Assembly (NCBI GenBank): GCA_023525975.1
Contig: CM042027.1
Coordinates: forward strand, 14,341,001 to 14,405,000
Origin: Smallanthus sonchifolius
Taxonomy: Eukaryota > Streptophyta > Magnoliopsida > Asterales > Asteraceae
DNA length: 64,000 bases
Direction of reading: 5' to 3'
A program made the translations under genes and the position numbers. Shown here one piece after another: positions 1 through 10,104 of this stretch. The first letter of the stretch is position 1; each line of letters starts with the position of its first letter. Under the pieces are notes generated by a model, which was not told the origin of the DNA, ran no database searches, and saw nothing but the letters and a program-made list of their open reading frames with translations.

Positions 1-994
1 TTGGAATAGGAACATAAGGGTGAAGTTTATGGAAAATATGTGGGATGCTTCAACGGTATTGGTCAACTATCCGGTAACGTTTATCATGTTTTATTAGTGG
101 GATGCTTCACTAGTAATCTTTTGACCCGACCCGTTTTGACCTCACCTATTAATATGTTTTATTACCCTACATGTTGTGACATCAACCATTTTTGGCACCC
201 CCGATCAAAAATCCTGGATCCGCCACTGTTCGGCACGGTATCCGGTACCTTCGTTATCAGTTTTCAACTTGGTCTTGCAGGATTTGGATGGAGGAATCCA
301 TGCTTACAACATCTCGGAACGAGGTTATATGGCTCAGATGGGTCCCATTAAAAGTTAGATGCTTTTTGTGGAGAGTATTCCAATACCGTATCCCTGTGAC
401 TTCTTCGCTTGCGGTACGGGGTATTAAAGTTCCAACAACAATCTGTGGTTTATGTTGGCTAGAAAATGAAGATCACCTCTTCCTCGGGTGTCCTGTGGCG
501 AAGAAAACATGGAGACATGTTGCAAGTTGGCTTCAAATTGATATGGCGGGTATTAGCAAGGTGAAAGAGTTGGCAGCCCTAATGCATATCTCGCGAAACA
601 GATCCACGGCTAACAAGATCAGAATCCTAATTTGCTACTGTACACTATGGGAAATTCTGTTAACTAGGAACAAGTGGATTTTCTCAAACACTAGACGCAG
701 TGTGGATAAAATGGTGGAAGACGTCAAGATCACGTCTTTTAATTGGTTGGAGTATAGAGGGAAGATCCTTGGCTCGAGTTGGGAAATATGGGCTCAAAAC
801 CCCCAAATCGGCTTCGGTTAGTGGCCTTTCTACTTCTTTGGCTGGTGTGTTTATTTTGCTTTCGTTGGTGTGTTTACTATATGTGTTGTCTGTTGCTTCT
901 TAAATTTGGTGGATGTATTTGGGGTTTTTGCTAGTTTCACGCTAGCTTTCTTTGAGTTATCTCATTGTTGCTTTTCAAAAAAAAAAAAAAAAAA
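1..994 (+). pseudogene. 3' end of a LINE (L1-type) retrotransposon, zf-RVT region
   Basis: The open frame 192-821 encodes the C-terminal zinc-binding region of plant L1-type reverse transcriptases (zf-RVT). The diagnostic part is CGLCW..DHLFLGC (C-x2-C-x6-H-x4-C), followed by W-rich sequence (TLWEILLTRNKWIF). The first 26 bases resemble the segment near 2773 of the second LINE (encoding GLGIGSIRAG), but about 40-190 does not read as LINE, so this copy has an internal insertion or rearrangement. The element ends in a run of A at 978-994, the expected LINE tail. No RT core or endonuclease is present. It is a 5'-truncated, dead copy continuing off the left window edge. Confidence 0.8.
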
Positions 995-999
995 CTAGC

Positions 1000-1242
1000 A
1001 CGTCCCAAGCCTCCTTTGGATTCTGTGAGTCACGTGACAAACATGGCCTTCCCTGCCTTGATCTTCCATTTTTGTAGCACACCTTGAGCGTCTTCTTCCG
1101 GTTGTGTTGTCTCAGACCCGTTCACCGCCTCCCACAAGTCTTGCCCCTGCAAATACAAAGTTATACAGATGGCCAAGTGTTATAATTCTGCCGGTTGAGT
1201 TTCTTCACACCGCCAACTAACTGAAGATCGCTCATCATGTCT
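1000..1242 (-). pseudogene. Copia-type gag N-terminus (broken)
   Basis: Read on the minus strand from ATG at 1238, the peptide starts MSDLQLVGGVKKLNRQNYNTW. After a frame break it continues DLWEAVNGSETTQPEEDAQGVLQKWKIKAGKAMF. This is the conserved N-terminus of Ty1/Copia gag (the NYxxW...DLWxxV...W..K..KA pattern). A primer-binding site and LTR lie directly upstream on the same strand. The frame has a shift near 1165 and a stop near 1023. Homology ends at about 1000, right where the poly-A of the neighbouring LINE ends, so the LINE probably landed in or replaced the rest of this element. Confidence 0.75.
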
Positions 1243-1253
1243 CTGATACCACT
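1240..1253 (-). promoter_or_regulatory. Retrotransposon primer-binding site (initiator tRNA-Met)
   Basis: On the minus strand the sequence TGGTATCAGAG follows ATTCAACA, the LTR end. This is the tRNA-iMet-complementary primer-binding site typical of plant Copia elements. It lies a few bases upstream of the gag start and fixes the orientation and the LTR boundary. Confidence 0.8.
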
Positions 1254-1530
1254 TGTTGAATGGTAATCAAAGCAAACACAGAAGAAAAGTGAAAGAAGAA
1301 TGTAAAGGAAACACATAGATATGCTTATAGCTTTTCTGATCTATTTGCAAGTACATAAATAGGGAAAAGGAAACAGTCGTTGGTTATTCCAACGTTCACA
1401 ATTCTACAGCCTAAAGAAATGGAGAAAAACTAGGTTTAAACATAATATCCTATTACCCAGACAAAAGACTTATTTTGCTGTAAATAAATAAAACATAAAC
1501 TAAAAGAAAAAAGGCAATTAATTCATGCAT
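1253..1530 (-). repeat. Copia 5' LTR (partial, minus orientation)
   Basis: The LTR's 3' end (minus strand ..CCATTCAACA) abuts the primer-binding site. The LTR extends rightwards for roughly 250-280 bp until LINE-like coding sequence starts at about 1570. The left terminal dinucleotide cannot be placed exactly. No second LTR is visible in the window, so this is a fragment trapped between two LINE copies. Confidence 0.55.
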
Positions 1531-1569
1531 GTGCATGCGGACCAGACTTGGAAGCGGGAAAAGTCATAC

Positions 1570-3914
1570 TTTAACATTACATGTGCACTTAGGTTTATAA
1601 AGTCTTTTTGGGACATATTGGAATTGGATTTCTGGAACATTCTGCAGGAATTTTATTTTTCAGCCACAATTAGCGAAGCTATAAACACCTCTTTTGTTGC
1701 TTTAATTGCAAAAATTCCTGATCCGATCCACTGGGAAGACTACCGTCCGATCTCCTTGGTTGGCTGCATTTATAAGGTTATCTCTAAAACCCTAGCAAAC
1801 AGGGTAAGGCGGGTAATTGGTAGTGTTATATCCGAAGTCCCGTCAGCTTTTCTTGCAGGAAGGAATATTATTGAAGGTCCTCTTATTATTAATGAACTAG
1901 TCAGCTGGTCAAAAGTCAAGAAAAAAATATGATGCTATTCAAAGTGGATTTTGAGAAGGCGTTTGACAAGGTTTATTGGGAATTCTTTGATTCTGTAATG
2001 GAACAAATGAACTTCCCAAGTTTATGGCGTTTTGGATATCTAGCTGTCTCAAGTCGGCCTCCTCATCCATTCTTATAAACGGGTCTCCATCAAAACAGTT
2101 CCACTTTCAAAGAGGAGTTCGCCAAGGAGACCCTTTATCCCCTTTTCTTTTTATCTTAACGATGGAAGCTTTAAACGTGGCTATGGAAACAGCAAAGGAG
2201 TTGGGTTTTTTTCACGGTATTAAAATAAATCACGCATCTACTTTTATCTCCCACTTTTTTTACACAGATGACGCAATATTCTTGGGAGATTGGTCAGTCT
2301 CCATCGGACAAAATCTAATGAGAATACGTAGATGCTTCAATCTAGCTTCGGGGCTCAAAGTAAACTGGAAAAAAAAGTAAACTCTTCGGCTGTGGAGTAG
2401 AGACTGCCCAAATAGCACGTTTTTCGTCGTCCCTCAAATGTCAGACTGGCTCGCTTCCCTTCAAGTACCTCGGTTTACAAGTCGGTGCTAACATGAACAG
2501 GGCAAGAAACTGGCAGCATATCATTGACAAATTCAACAAAAACTAACATCATGGAAAGCATCAACACTGTCTTTTGGCGGAAAGATAACTCTTTTGAAAG
2601 CAGTTCTCGGTAGTTTACCTAACTATTTCCTTTCTTTATTTCGTGCTCTGTTACAGGTGATAAATACACTTGAAGGAATAAGACAGAAATTCCTTCGGGG
2701 GCCCCCGACAATGGAGAAAAAAATCTCGTAGGTCGCATGGGAATTGTGTCTTGCCCCCAAAAAATCTTGGCGGTCTTGGAATAGGGAGCATAAGGGCTGG
2801 CAACATTGCTCTCTTATCAAAATGGGTTTGGAGATTAAAATCCGAACCGGATTCAGTATGGACCAAAACCATAAAAGATATTCATTCAAAGAAAAGAGGG
2901 GGCGAAGATCCCGTCCAAAAAAATCGATCTCGGGAGTTTGGAACAACCTCAACAAAGCTGCCAATGAGTTACATCTTCTAGGTTTCGACATCCAAGACAA
3001 CATAAAATGCTCCACAGGTAACGGAAATCACTGTCTATTTTGGCATGACAGGTGGCAAGAAAATGGTTCGATGAAAGATCTTTTTCCATCACTATATGCA
3101 AGAGAATCAAAAAAGAATTGCACGGTTAAAGAAAGACTCGGGGGGTGTTAATTGGGAATGGTCCTCTTCCCCAACATTTGAAGCGGAGATCGGAATGCTT
3201 ACACAATGCGTTTCCTTGCTTGCTGACACAACAATCTTAACTCGTCAAGACAATTGGCTATGGCTAGAAGACCCATCCGGTAAATGCACGGTCCATTCCG
3301 TAAGAAGCTTCATTGAGAAAAAAATGTTTATGCAATCAGTTACGTCGTATGAATGGAACAAATGGATGTCCCTCAAAACAGATTTCTTTGGATGGAGGGT
3401 TTCGTTGGGCCGGCTCCCATCCAAAGAAGAACTTCATAAGAGAAATGTCCGAGGGGTTGAAATAGCTTGTGACTTATGTGGTCAAATGGAATCAATCGAT
3501 CACATTCTAGTGGGCTGTAATATGGCTAAGGAGGTGTGGCACACAATTATCAGTTGGACTAAGATGACTTTCTCGGTTAAGCACACTGCACACGAGATGT
3601 TAGAAGTTTCAAAAAATGTTAAAAGAAATGCACCCTTCAAAAAATCTATCCACTCGATCATATTGGGGACACTTTGGAGCATTTGGAAAGCAAGGAATAA
3701 AAGACTTTTTGGAAGAAACATGTGGGGCAAAGAAAAAGTAATTGAAGACATCAAGGCGTCTACCTTCTTATGGATAAAAAATAGAATCAATTGACATGAG
3801 TTAGAGTGGGAAAATGAGAAAATGTTTAATATGTTTGTGTAATCGTTTTTACGGTTCTACCTTCTTGGTAGTTCCGGACTCTATCGTATAATATTATTGG
3901 CGTTAAAAAAAAAG
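1570..3914 (+). pseudogene. LINE (L1-type) reverse transcriptase, 5'-truncated and frameshifted
   Basis: The reading moves through several frames: 1585-1932 (FIKSFWDIL...WEDYRPISLVGCIYKVISKTLANR), 1932-2380 (FKVDFEKAFDKVYW..., GVRQGDPLSPFLFIL, FYTDDAIFLG), 2744-3151 and 3096-3794 (zf-RVT, CDLCGQMESIDHILVGC). These are successive blocks of a plant L1 reverse transcriptase in the right order. The catalytic YADD-type motif reads YTDD. The apurinic endonuclease and ORF1 are missing. At least three frameshifts separate the blocks. A short A run at 3906-3914 follows the last codon by about 110 bases and is the probable 3' tail. The element is non-functional. Confidence 0.9.
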
Positions 3915-4068
3915 TAAAATATGATATCCATTTTCTAGTTTTTTAACCCTTGTTTCTAGTTTTATAATTTTGTATGAGCCCACTTGGTTTTTAAACCTAT
4001 ATTCATTTGACCTATAATTTATTTAATCAATTATCTATTATTAAGACATTAATTGACATTTGGCAATC

Positions 4069-4158
4069 CATGGTTTGGCTCAAAACCTACTGCACAACCA
4101 TGGTTTGGATCAAAACCCACTTCACAATCACGGTTTGGATCAAAACCCACTTCACAAA
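4069..4158 (+). repeat. Three tandem 30-bp repeats
   Basis: Three copies of a 30-bp unit (core GGTTTGGATCAAAACCCACT) lie head to tail. Being a multiple of three, the unit keeps a frame and would encode a decapeptide repeat of the form PWFGSKPTxQ. The surrounding 74-codon frame (4053-4277) has no recognised family, so coding is not claimed. Confidence 0.8.
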
Positions 4159-4523
4159 TCCCAACCACTGTTTGGTATTTTCATAACCAAAAAACCTGCT
4201 CATCAAGTAGCAATAAAATATATCTAAAATTAACCCACAAAAAGTGCATTAGAACGAACAATCACACACCTACTTAAAAAGACAACATTTAAAAAAAAAT
4301 AATCATATGCAAATAAGTAAAAGGTTTGAATATGAATGAATGAAGATGTGATTGACATAAGGTAACAAGTTCAGTACATACACACACCTAAGTATATATA
4401 TATTATACATAATAACACAAATGATACTCTAGACCATTTCAGTTGGATTGTTACACCATCATAACAGTAAAATACCACACAACAGCTAATATTACATCAG
4501 TTTACAAAAGGAGTTTGGAACTA
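4159..4523. other. AT-rich spacer, probable 3' flank of the LOR relic
   Basis: I see no gene, RNA or element boundary here. It lies downstream of the stop codon of the minus-strand LOR-like sequence and could include its former 3' untranslated region. Confidence 0.4.
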
Positions 4524-5261
4524 TTAACCTAACACAACTGAATTAAACAAACAACTAAAGGCAAAAAATGTAGCTCCTGCAGCAATTTTTCCAGCAACAA
4601 CTTTCATCCTACCAGCTGTTTCCATGGCATCAACAAGTGCAGTAACTGAAAACACAATTTTCTTCAATATCTCACCATCCTCCTTGGGGTCAATTTCTAC
4701 CACAAATTTGTTCATATCAGATCCATCTGAAGCTACTAGTGCTAACTCTGTAGCAGCATCTCCCTTGTAAACAGTGAAGGCTTTTGTTGACTTGCTTCCT
4801 CGGACTTTGAAATCAATAGCTTCCTTTCTCTCCACCTTTAAGTCGGGCTCATTCTGCATCGCATGATTTTTGCATACACTGAATAACGTTTCATCACTAG
4901 GACTTTGCATTCCATCTTTTATGCAGGGTCATATTCTGAAATTAAATATTCTATTGATTAACAAATTCAAACAACAGTCGATCTAGTTAAGATTTGAAAT
5001 TTAAATCATCTTGGTCCGAAGAGTTAAAAGCAGTGTTCCATGTCTATCAGATAGCTCCAGCTGACGATGGCATGTTGAATTAGCAGAAACTATCTTGAAA
5101 ATCAACTCTCCATTAACGTCTTTGAATAAAAGAGATCCATCATGTCGTTTGGTAACAAAATAACGTATACGCCGTTTATCTTTTGGTTTTAGCTTGTTTT
5201 TTCTGCTACTGTCTTTGATCTCATGTGTAGGTTCCTCGGTTGCGGAAAGATGGTATTCCAT
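4524..5261 (-). pseudogene. LURP-one-related (LOR/DUF567) gene, probably damaged
   Basis: Exon 1 (about 5004-5261, from MEYHLSATEEPTHE) carries the first half of a LOR domain (VTKRHDGSLLFKDVNGELIFKI...LELSDRHGTLLLTLRTK). Exon 2 (4524-about 4930) carries the second half (SPSDETLFSVCKNH, DFKVRGSKSTKAFTVYKGD, IVFSVTALVDAM) and a hydrophobic C-terminus near VVAGKIAAGATFFAFS. LOR proteins have a tubby-like fold; family member LURP1 is linked to oomycete defence in Arabidopsis. A good acceptor (TTTCAG) precedes exon 2 and opens the frame NMTLHKRWNAK, but that frame hits a stop, and the match resumes one frame over at SPSDETLF near 4905. The donor after TLRTK reads AAGATG, with no GT. Both defects sit at the junction, so a pseudogene is likelier than a divergent gene. 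The possible N-terminal extension to 5387 is unsupported. Confidence 0.7.
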
Positions 5262-5459
5262 AGCTTTAACAGCGACAAAAAGTACATGCAACATTAGACA
5301 AAAACTAACAATTTGTATGCATGTCTTCACAACACCCCTTATGTTAAATAAATTTGTATGCTTGTAACATTTGACAAAAACTAACATACAAAAAGTATAA
5401 GCAATTTAGAAAAAAATCCAAATAATGGCTGAATGTTTACTTTTGAACCTATAAAACTG

Positions 5460-5790
5460 TTTCATGCTTAGAGCATGCGGTATGGGGGCGTGAAGGCAGC
5501 CGTGATCCGCGTGATCACCGTGAAACAAAATCGATCAACTCGCTAAAACCCCATCTTTTTCGTAGCATTTCTTTCTTGAATAAAGTCACTCGCTCCCTCG
5601 GCAACGTGGAGGGCGTGAGCCTCGTGCGTGAAAAATCTCACGGCTCACTTGAGAGCCTCTCTCTCTCTCACACACACTCCAATCACACAACTCACACATG
5701 TCTCGCTCACTTGAGACAGTTGGGTATACCACATACAAGTGAGAGTGGTGTGAGCAAACCGGTTAAAACTTGTTAGATACAGTTGGTTAA
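5460..5790. other. GC-richer segment with CT/CA microsatellite, possible MITE relic
   Basis: The segment is compositionally unlike its AT-rich flanks. It carries GTGATCCGCGTGATCACCGTG near 5502, similar in style to the left end of the Harbinger element at 11122, then CT/CA repeats at about 5658-5682. I found no clear terminal inverted repeats or target duplication. Confidence 0.3.
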
Positions 5791-6049
5791 CTTTGATTAT
5801 AGTTATAAGGGTAGTTATGGCAAGGAATTTATAAAGAACAGACAAGTTGGTTAAAGTGAAACATCGTGACTTTTATGCAAGTATAAATTAAATACTTATA
5901 TTCCAAGATTCTTGTGAAGGATCCAATGAAACACAAAAAGATTTCAAATCTAATCCGGGTATTCACGCAAATCGACAAACATACGTCACCACAAGAAGCT
6001 AACCGAACAATTCGTACTTATGCACAAATCCAATCAGAATAAAAAAAAT

Positions 6050-6739
6050 TTTAGAATAATAAATAATCATAATAATTATAGTAAGCTAGCGTCGCCGGTG
6101 GAGTATCGTACTATCCTTAAGTATCGCCTCATGATTCCAATATACCCGGTTGACGAGTTATGCCCGGTTTGCCGTAAGGCGTGTTTAGACTCCTATGGGG
6201 AGCATGTGGTTCATTGTAGAGAGCTCCCGGGGTTCGAGTACCGACACGACTTGGTTAGGGATGTTCTTTTTGACATATTTAGGCGTGCCGGGGTTTCTAC
6301 TAAGAAAGAGGCACCAGTGAATTTCTTGACGGACCCATTAGAAGGAAGATCAACACTTAGACCCGCTGACATTTTGGTCTTTGGGTGGATAGGTGGGAAA
6401 CATGCGTGTGTAGATCTAACAGGGGTCTCCCCTCTGGTGGGCTTGGGAGTTAGTGCTTTCACGGTGAGTCAGGCTGCTCTAAAAGCTGCTTCGAGCAAAG
6501 TGACCAAACACGAGAAAGCGTGTCTTGACAACCAACACGTGTTTATACCATTTGCTTTTGACACTTTTGGTTTCCTTGCACCAGAGGCCGTGGAGTTACT
6601 TAACCGAGTACAGCGGGTCATGCATAGTAATGTTATGACCCCAAGATCTGTAGATGTAGTTTTTAAAAGACTTGGTTTTGCTATTCAAAAAGGGTTGGCG
6701 GCGCAGCTTGTTGCCCGTTTGCCTTCTATCTCTATGTAA
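6050..6739 (+). pseudogene. C-terminal zinc-knuckle/endonuclease-like region of a non-LTR-type RT element
   Basis: The frame 6020-6739 contains, from about residue 28, SPVEYRTILKYRLMIPIYP, a zinc knuckle CPVC...YGEHVVHC (C-x2-C-x10-H-x3-C), then YRHDLVRDVLFDIFRRAG. Next come RPADILVFGW...HACVDLTG, ALKAASSKVTKHEKAC and a C-terminus ending VARLPSISM. A CCHC knuckle, then RHD, then RP-x-D about 15 residues before a second D, matches the layout of the restriction-like endonuclease tail of R2/CRE-type retroelements. I recall similar tails on Asteraceae RT-domain proteins, often mislabelled auxilin-like. The first ~25 residues are low complexity and probably belong to flanking DNA. The RT core is absent, so this is a 5'-truncated copy; the end at a natural stop looks genuine. 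Confidence 0.65.
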
Positions 6740-6985
6740 TTTCCCTTTGGGATATGAAACAGGAAATTGAAGCAGACATAACACGTTGCACCAATTGTTG
6801 GTGGAATTTTGGTTTCCCATGTCTATATTATGAAACCCTAAAAGGATCCGTGTTTTTTTTTGAACCGCTAACAACTAGATCCGTTGATAATCAAGATAAC
6901 TGATAATGTGAAAAAAAGAAGAAAACGATTAATACTTGCAGCTATTTGTTCATCAAATCGGATCGCCACCGATTGGCCTGGCGGC
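6740..6985. other. Spacer after the RT-element tail
   Basis: It probably includes the 3' untranslated tail of the element (GGGATATGAAACAGG near 6749). I see no poly-A or target duplication. Confidence 0.3.
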
Positions 6986-7079
6986 TGTAGGTTGTGGGAG
7001 TGAAGTCTTAAAATATTAGGGTACTAGGGATTTGTAGGTTGTGGGAGTGAAGTCTTAAAATATTAGGGTACTAGGGATT
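6986..7079. repeat. Perfect 47-bp tandem duplication
   Basis: The unit TGTAGGTTGTGGGAGTGAAG... at 6986-7032 is repeated exactly at 7033-7079. Identity of the two copies implies a recent event or an assembly duplication. Confidence 0.9.
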
Positions 7080-7831
7080 GGGAGTAGTGCCAGCTAGCAT
7101 AGTGCAGAGGAAGCGCTTGGTTGGCCTATTAACAACAACCAACGACACACTGACAGCTCTTAATGTAGTCAAATTTTGTCGAATTCATACGACTAGTATT
7201 GGTATAATACTTCTAGTAAGTATCAGCCGGCTTGTTGTTCTCCGGGTAACAGAGCCATCATCGATTACTAATTTGACTATTGTAGTCAAATACAAGAACC
7301 AAAACAAAATTAATTAGATTTTCATACCTTCAGTATCCAATCATTAGATTACACACACAAATAACCAACCAATCGATGCAATTTTAAACGGATCAAGAAA
7401 GGAATTATTGAAATTGAGGTTAATTAATCAATTAGGTTATGGAAAATAGAGAGAGGCCGAACCTTTAGGTCAAATCGTGCAGTTTCAGGTTTCTACTGGT
7501 TCGTTTGATTTGCCAATTCCCGATGAAAGGGGTACAGACCTGAGCGAAATGTGTTCAGGTTTCTGATGGGATTGCCAATATCTTCGACGCAAATAAGTCC
7601 TCGGAGAAATTAGAACACACAAGTTGCTTGAAGCAATTAATAGTTACGTGTTTGAATAAAGTGGCCACACCCATTTATTGGAAAAAATAGTCCAATGTAG
7701 AACCGTGTTTTAGAAAAAGTGGTCCAAATTTTCAATCTGGTGACTACTAGAACTAGGTTTATAATTAAGCTAGATTTAATTATATATTCTTATTATTGTC
7801 AATGTTTCAATCTGTTCTCCAGCCTTCTCTT
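7080..7831. other. Intergenic, no gene seen
   Basis: I find no convincing coding frame or element boundary. The sequence is moderately AT-rich, with short open frames only. Confidence 0.4.
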
Positions 7832-7941
7832 AATAAGTGACACGACAACCCTTGTTAGGTTAGAATGTTATGATTAATATGTAGTTGATTAAGAACGTAA
7901 TATTTTAAATGTTTAGTATTTGTCATATTTACCTAGCTAGT
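7832..7941 (+). repeat. Second copy of eRF1-pseudogene upstream (5' intron) sequence
   Basis: This stretch (starting ATAAGTGACACGACA, then GATTAATATGTAGTTGATTAAGAAC) is closely similar to 19361-19464, which lies upstream of the eRF1 pseudogene in the same orientation. Similarity stops at AGCTAGT, exactly where the CACTA-like terminus at 7942 begins. Confidence 0.75.
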
Positions 7942-8060
7942 CACTACTACAAAATTGGGCTTTAATAACACGCGAACTATGAGACACATTGTGTGTGTCA
8001 TCGTTCCAGTGTCATTCAAAGTAAAAAAAAAAAGAAACACGGGATACAGTTGCAATATAT
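7942..8060 (+). mobile_element. CACTA-type (En/Spm) transposon left terminus
   Basis: It begins CACTACTACAAAATTGGGC, a standard CACTA-superfamily terminus, preceded by AGT as a possible 3-bp target duplication. Subterminal GACACATTGTGTGTGTCAT is an inverted motif of the type expected for transposase binding. Comparison with 19440-19470 shows the same flank without the insertion, which fixes the left boundary. The matching right end was not found. Confidence 0.6.
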
Positions 8061-8287
8061 GTAAGTCATCTTTCACTGTCATTTATGTTTTACCCCTTCT
8101 ACAAATTTCATCCAAAATCTCCCTCCCAAATATTTTCAGATCGCCTCTTTAAAACCCTTCAACTCCAAAAATTTCCTCATTCCAAAATTTCTTTCATCTC
8201 TCTCTTCCGATTGAAGCTATCTCATGCTCTTTATGCCACTCCTCAACCAACTCCGATTTTGGATTTCATTTTAATCTAACCTGACTT

Positions 8288-8480
8288 CACTACAAGAAAA
8301 TATACCTTTAATGACACGCATTGCGTGTCATAAAAGGGGTTAGATCAAGGATATACCTTTTGTATGTCATCTTTTTTATGACACGCAAGCCCTGTCAAGA
8401 ATGAAGATGACACGCATTTTATGTGTCATCTATTTATGACACACATTTTTTGTCATAAATGTGTGTCATGGTTAAAACTA
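8288..8480 (+). mobile_element. CACTA-type transposon left end with subterminal repeats
   Basis: The terminus CACTACAAGAAAATATACC is followed by a dense array of the motif TGACACGCA and its complement. Examples are a near-perfect palindrome ATGACACGCATTGCGTGTCA at about 8311, and further copies near 8377, 8407 and 8433. Such arrays are the transposase-binding subterminal region of CACTA elements. No transposase or opposite terminus is visible, so this is a partial or non-autonomous copy, independent of or nested with the one at 7942. Confidence 0.7.
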
Positions 8481-8970
8481 TTTAAAAAAATATTTTTTTT
8501 TAAATAGAATTACTAATTTCCAGTTTTTCACATTAATATCATAAAATAGTAATAAACATTTCATAATAGAAAATAAAATACACATGATAAAACAATCCAT
8601 TTTATAAAATATAAACAACCATTTAAAAGTAACAAAAGTCGATTACAAATTCAACGTAATGTATTACAAAGTTTCACCGAAAAATAAAGTTTGATACAAC
8701 CATTTGTTCAAAACTGAAAAATCTTAACATGACTAACGAAAAATCACCACAACTGCACAGGTTTTTCAGTATGCGGGTACATTAGTCAAGGTAATATTTT
8801 AATTCTTACTTTTCTATTTTTTTACTAATTACTTGCTAATTTTCTCTAAGCATGTGAGTTTTGATCTTCCATCCAACTTAATAGTTAGGTTAGTTCATAG
8901 TCTGTATATGTTCTTTAATTGGTTCACTTTTAATATGCAATCCTAAACACCCTTATTGTGATTATTCCTA
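8481..8970. other. AT-rich intergenic, probably CACTA interior
   Basis: No coding frame of note. It may belong to the CACTA element starting at 8288, whose right end I could not place. Confidence 0.3.
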
Positions 8971-8971
8971 A

Positions 8972-9325
8972 GTGAAGGGGCCATTAACCCATTTACTCAT
9001 TTACTCATCAAAACTGTCCAATAATATTCTGTCACCTTAAAACTACTCATTTACTCAGATTTTATTGGAAACACCCTACTCATTTACTCACTAACTTTTT
9101 TTATAAAAAAACATTTAAATATGAGAGATGTGTGTGGTAGTGGTGGGGTCCACTAGAAGTGAGAGAGTAGAGAGAGAGTGGATCATAGAGTAAATATACT
9201 CGTTTCATGTTACGCGGGTAAACTACTCGGCCCTACTCGATTTGATGGGGGTGGTGTTCCCCGTTTACCCGGCTCACTTCTCTCATACTCGGTGATACCC
9301 GAGTAGGGTGCCCCCATCACCCTAA
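8972..9325. mobile_element. Probable MITE with imperfect inverted ends
   Basis: The left end GTGAAGGGGCCA and the right end TGCCCCCATCACC are imperfect inverted repeats. The interior repeats CATTTACTCA several times on the left and ACTCGG/CCGAGTA on the right. I could not confirm a target duplication. Confidence 0.4.
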
Positions 9326-9584
9326 CTATGCATTTGATTTATTGTGCAAAACATTAAGCAGTTTTGACCCAAAATCAGCTAATGTGGCTCAGACCCCTGA
9401 TTCAAAGGCCAAGTCCGAATCTTGTGCAAGCAAGCCTACCATTTGAATTACCTAGTTTTGTTAAACTTATGCTCCCATCACATGTTACTGGTGGCTTTTG
9501 GCTTTTAAGTTTATTATATTATTATGAAAAAATATTGACAAAAAAACTTAATGATAAAGTCTCAGCATTATATCTATATCTATA

Positions 9585-10017
9585 TCTATATTATCTAATA
9601 AATAAAGGTTTTTCATGCCACGTGTCGTCTTCATATTTATTCTTATCATTTTTTTCCCACCTCTCTCTCTTATTAACTACACTTCCATATTTTAAAATAT
9701 ATTTTAAAATAATAATAGTAATAATATACTAATAAAACACATTTATTTTAAATTATCTCTTATTATAAGAAATTTTAAAATCTAATTATGTAAATTTTAT
9801 TTTCAATCAAATATCAATGAAAGTCAAATTAAATTAAATAATAATTAACATATTTTTGAAACCCAATTATATATTAATTTTACATATTTTAAATTTTGTT
9901 TTCTATCCTTAGTATATTTAATACATTTTTACACATGTAAAATAAACATATAAAGATTTAAGAATTTTATATATCGATATTTTTCACCCCGTGTGCTGTA
10001 CAAGGGGTATAAGCTAG
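9585..10017 (+). mobile_element. Non-autonomous Helitron (copy 1)
   Basis: It starts TCTATATTATCTAATAAATA and ends GGTATAAGCTAG, with a decayed hairpin (CCCCGTGT...ACAAGGGG) about ten bases before the end. It lies between A (9584) and T (10018). TC start, 3' hairpin, CTAG end and A^T insertion are the Helitron hallmarks. The 433-bp body (CCACGTGTCGTCTTCATA, later ACACATTTATTTTAAATTAT) is shared with many copies in this window. Confidence 0.85.
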
Positions 10018-10104
10018 TTATTAACATAAAAGTCTTTTTTGCATGATTAGATCTCAAGTATTCTAAAAAGTTGTCCATGGCATACTAATGCTTAGATCTC
10101 AAGC

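Noticed and set aside
9118..9190. GA-rich GAGAGAGTAGAGAGAGAG stretch as a GAGA-type regulatory element
   Set aside because: No gene nearby, and it lies within a probable MITE.
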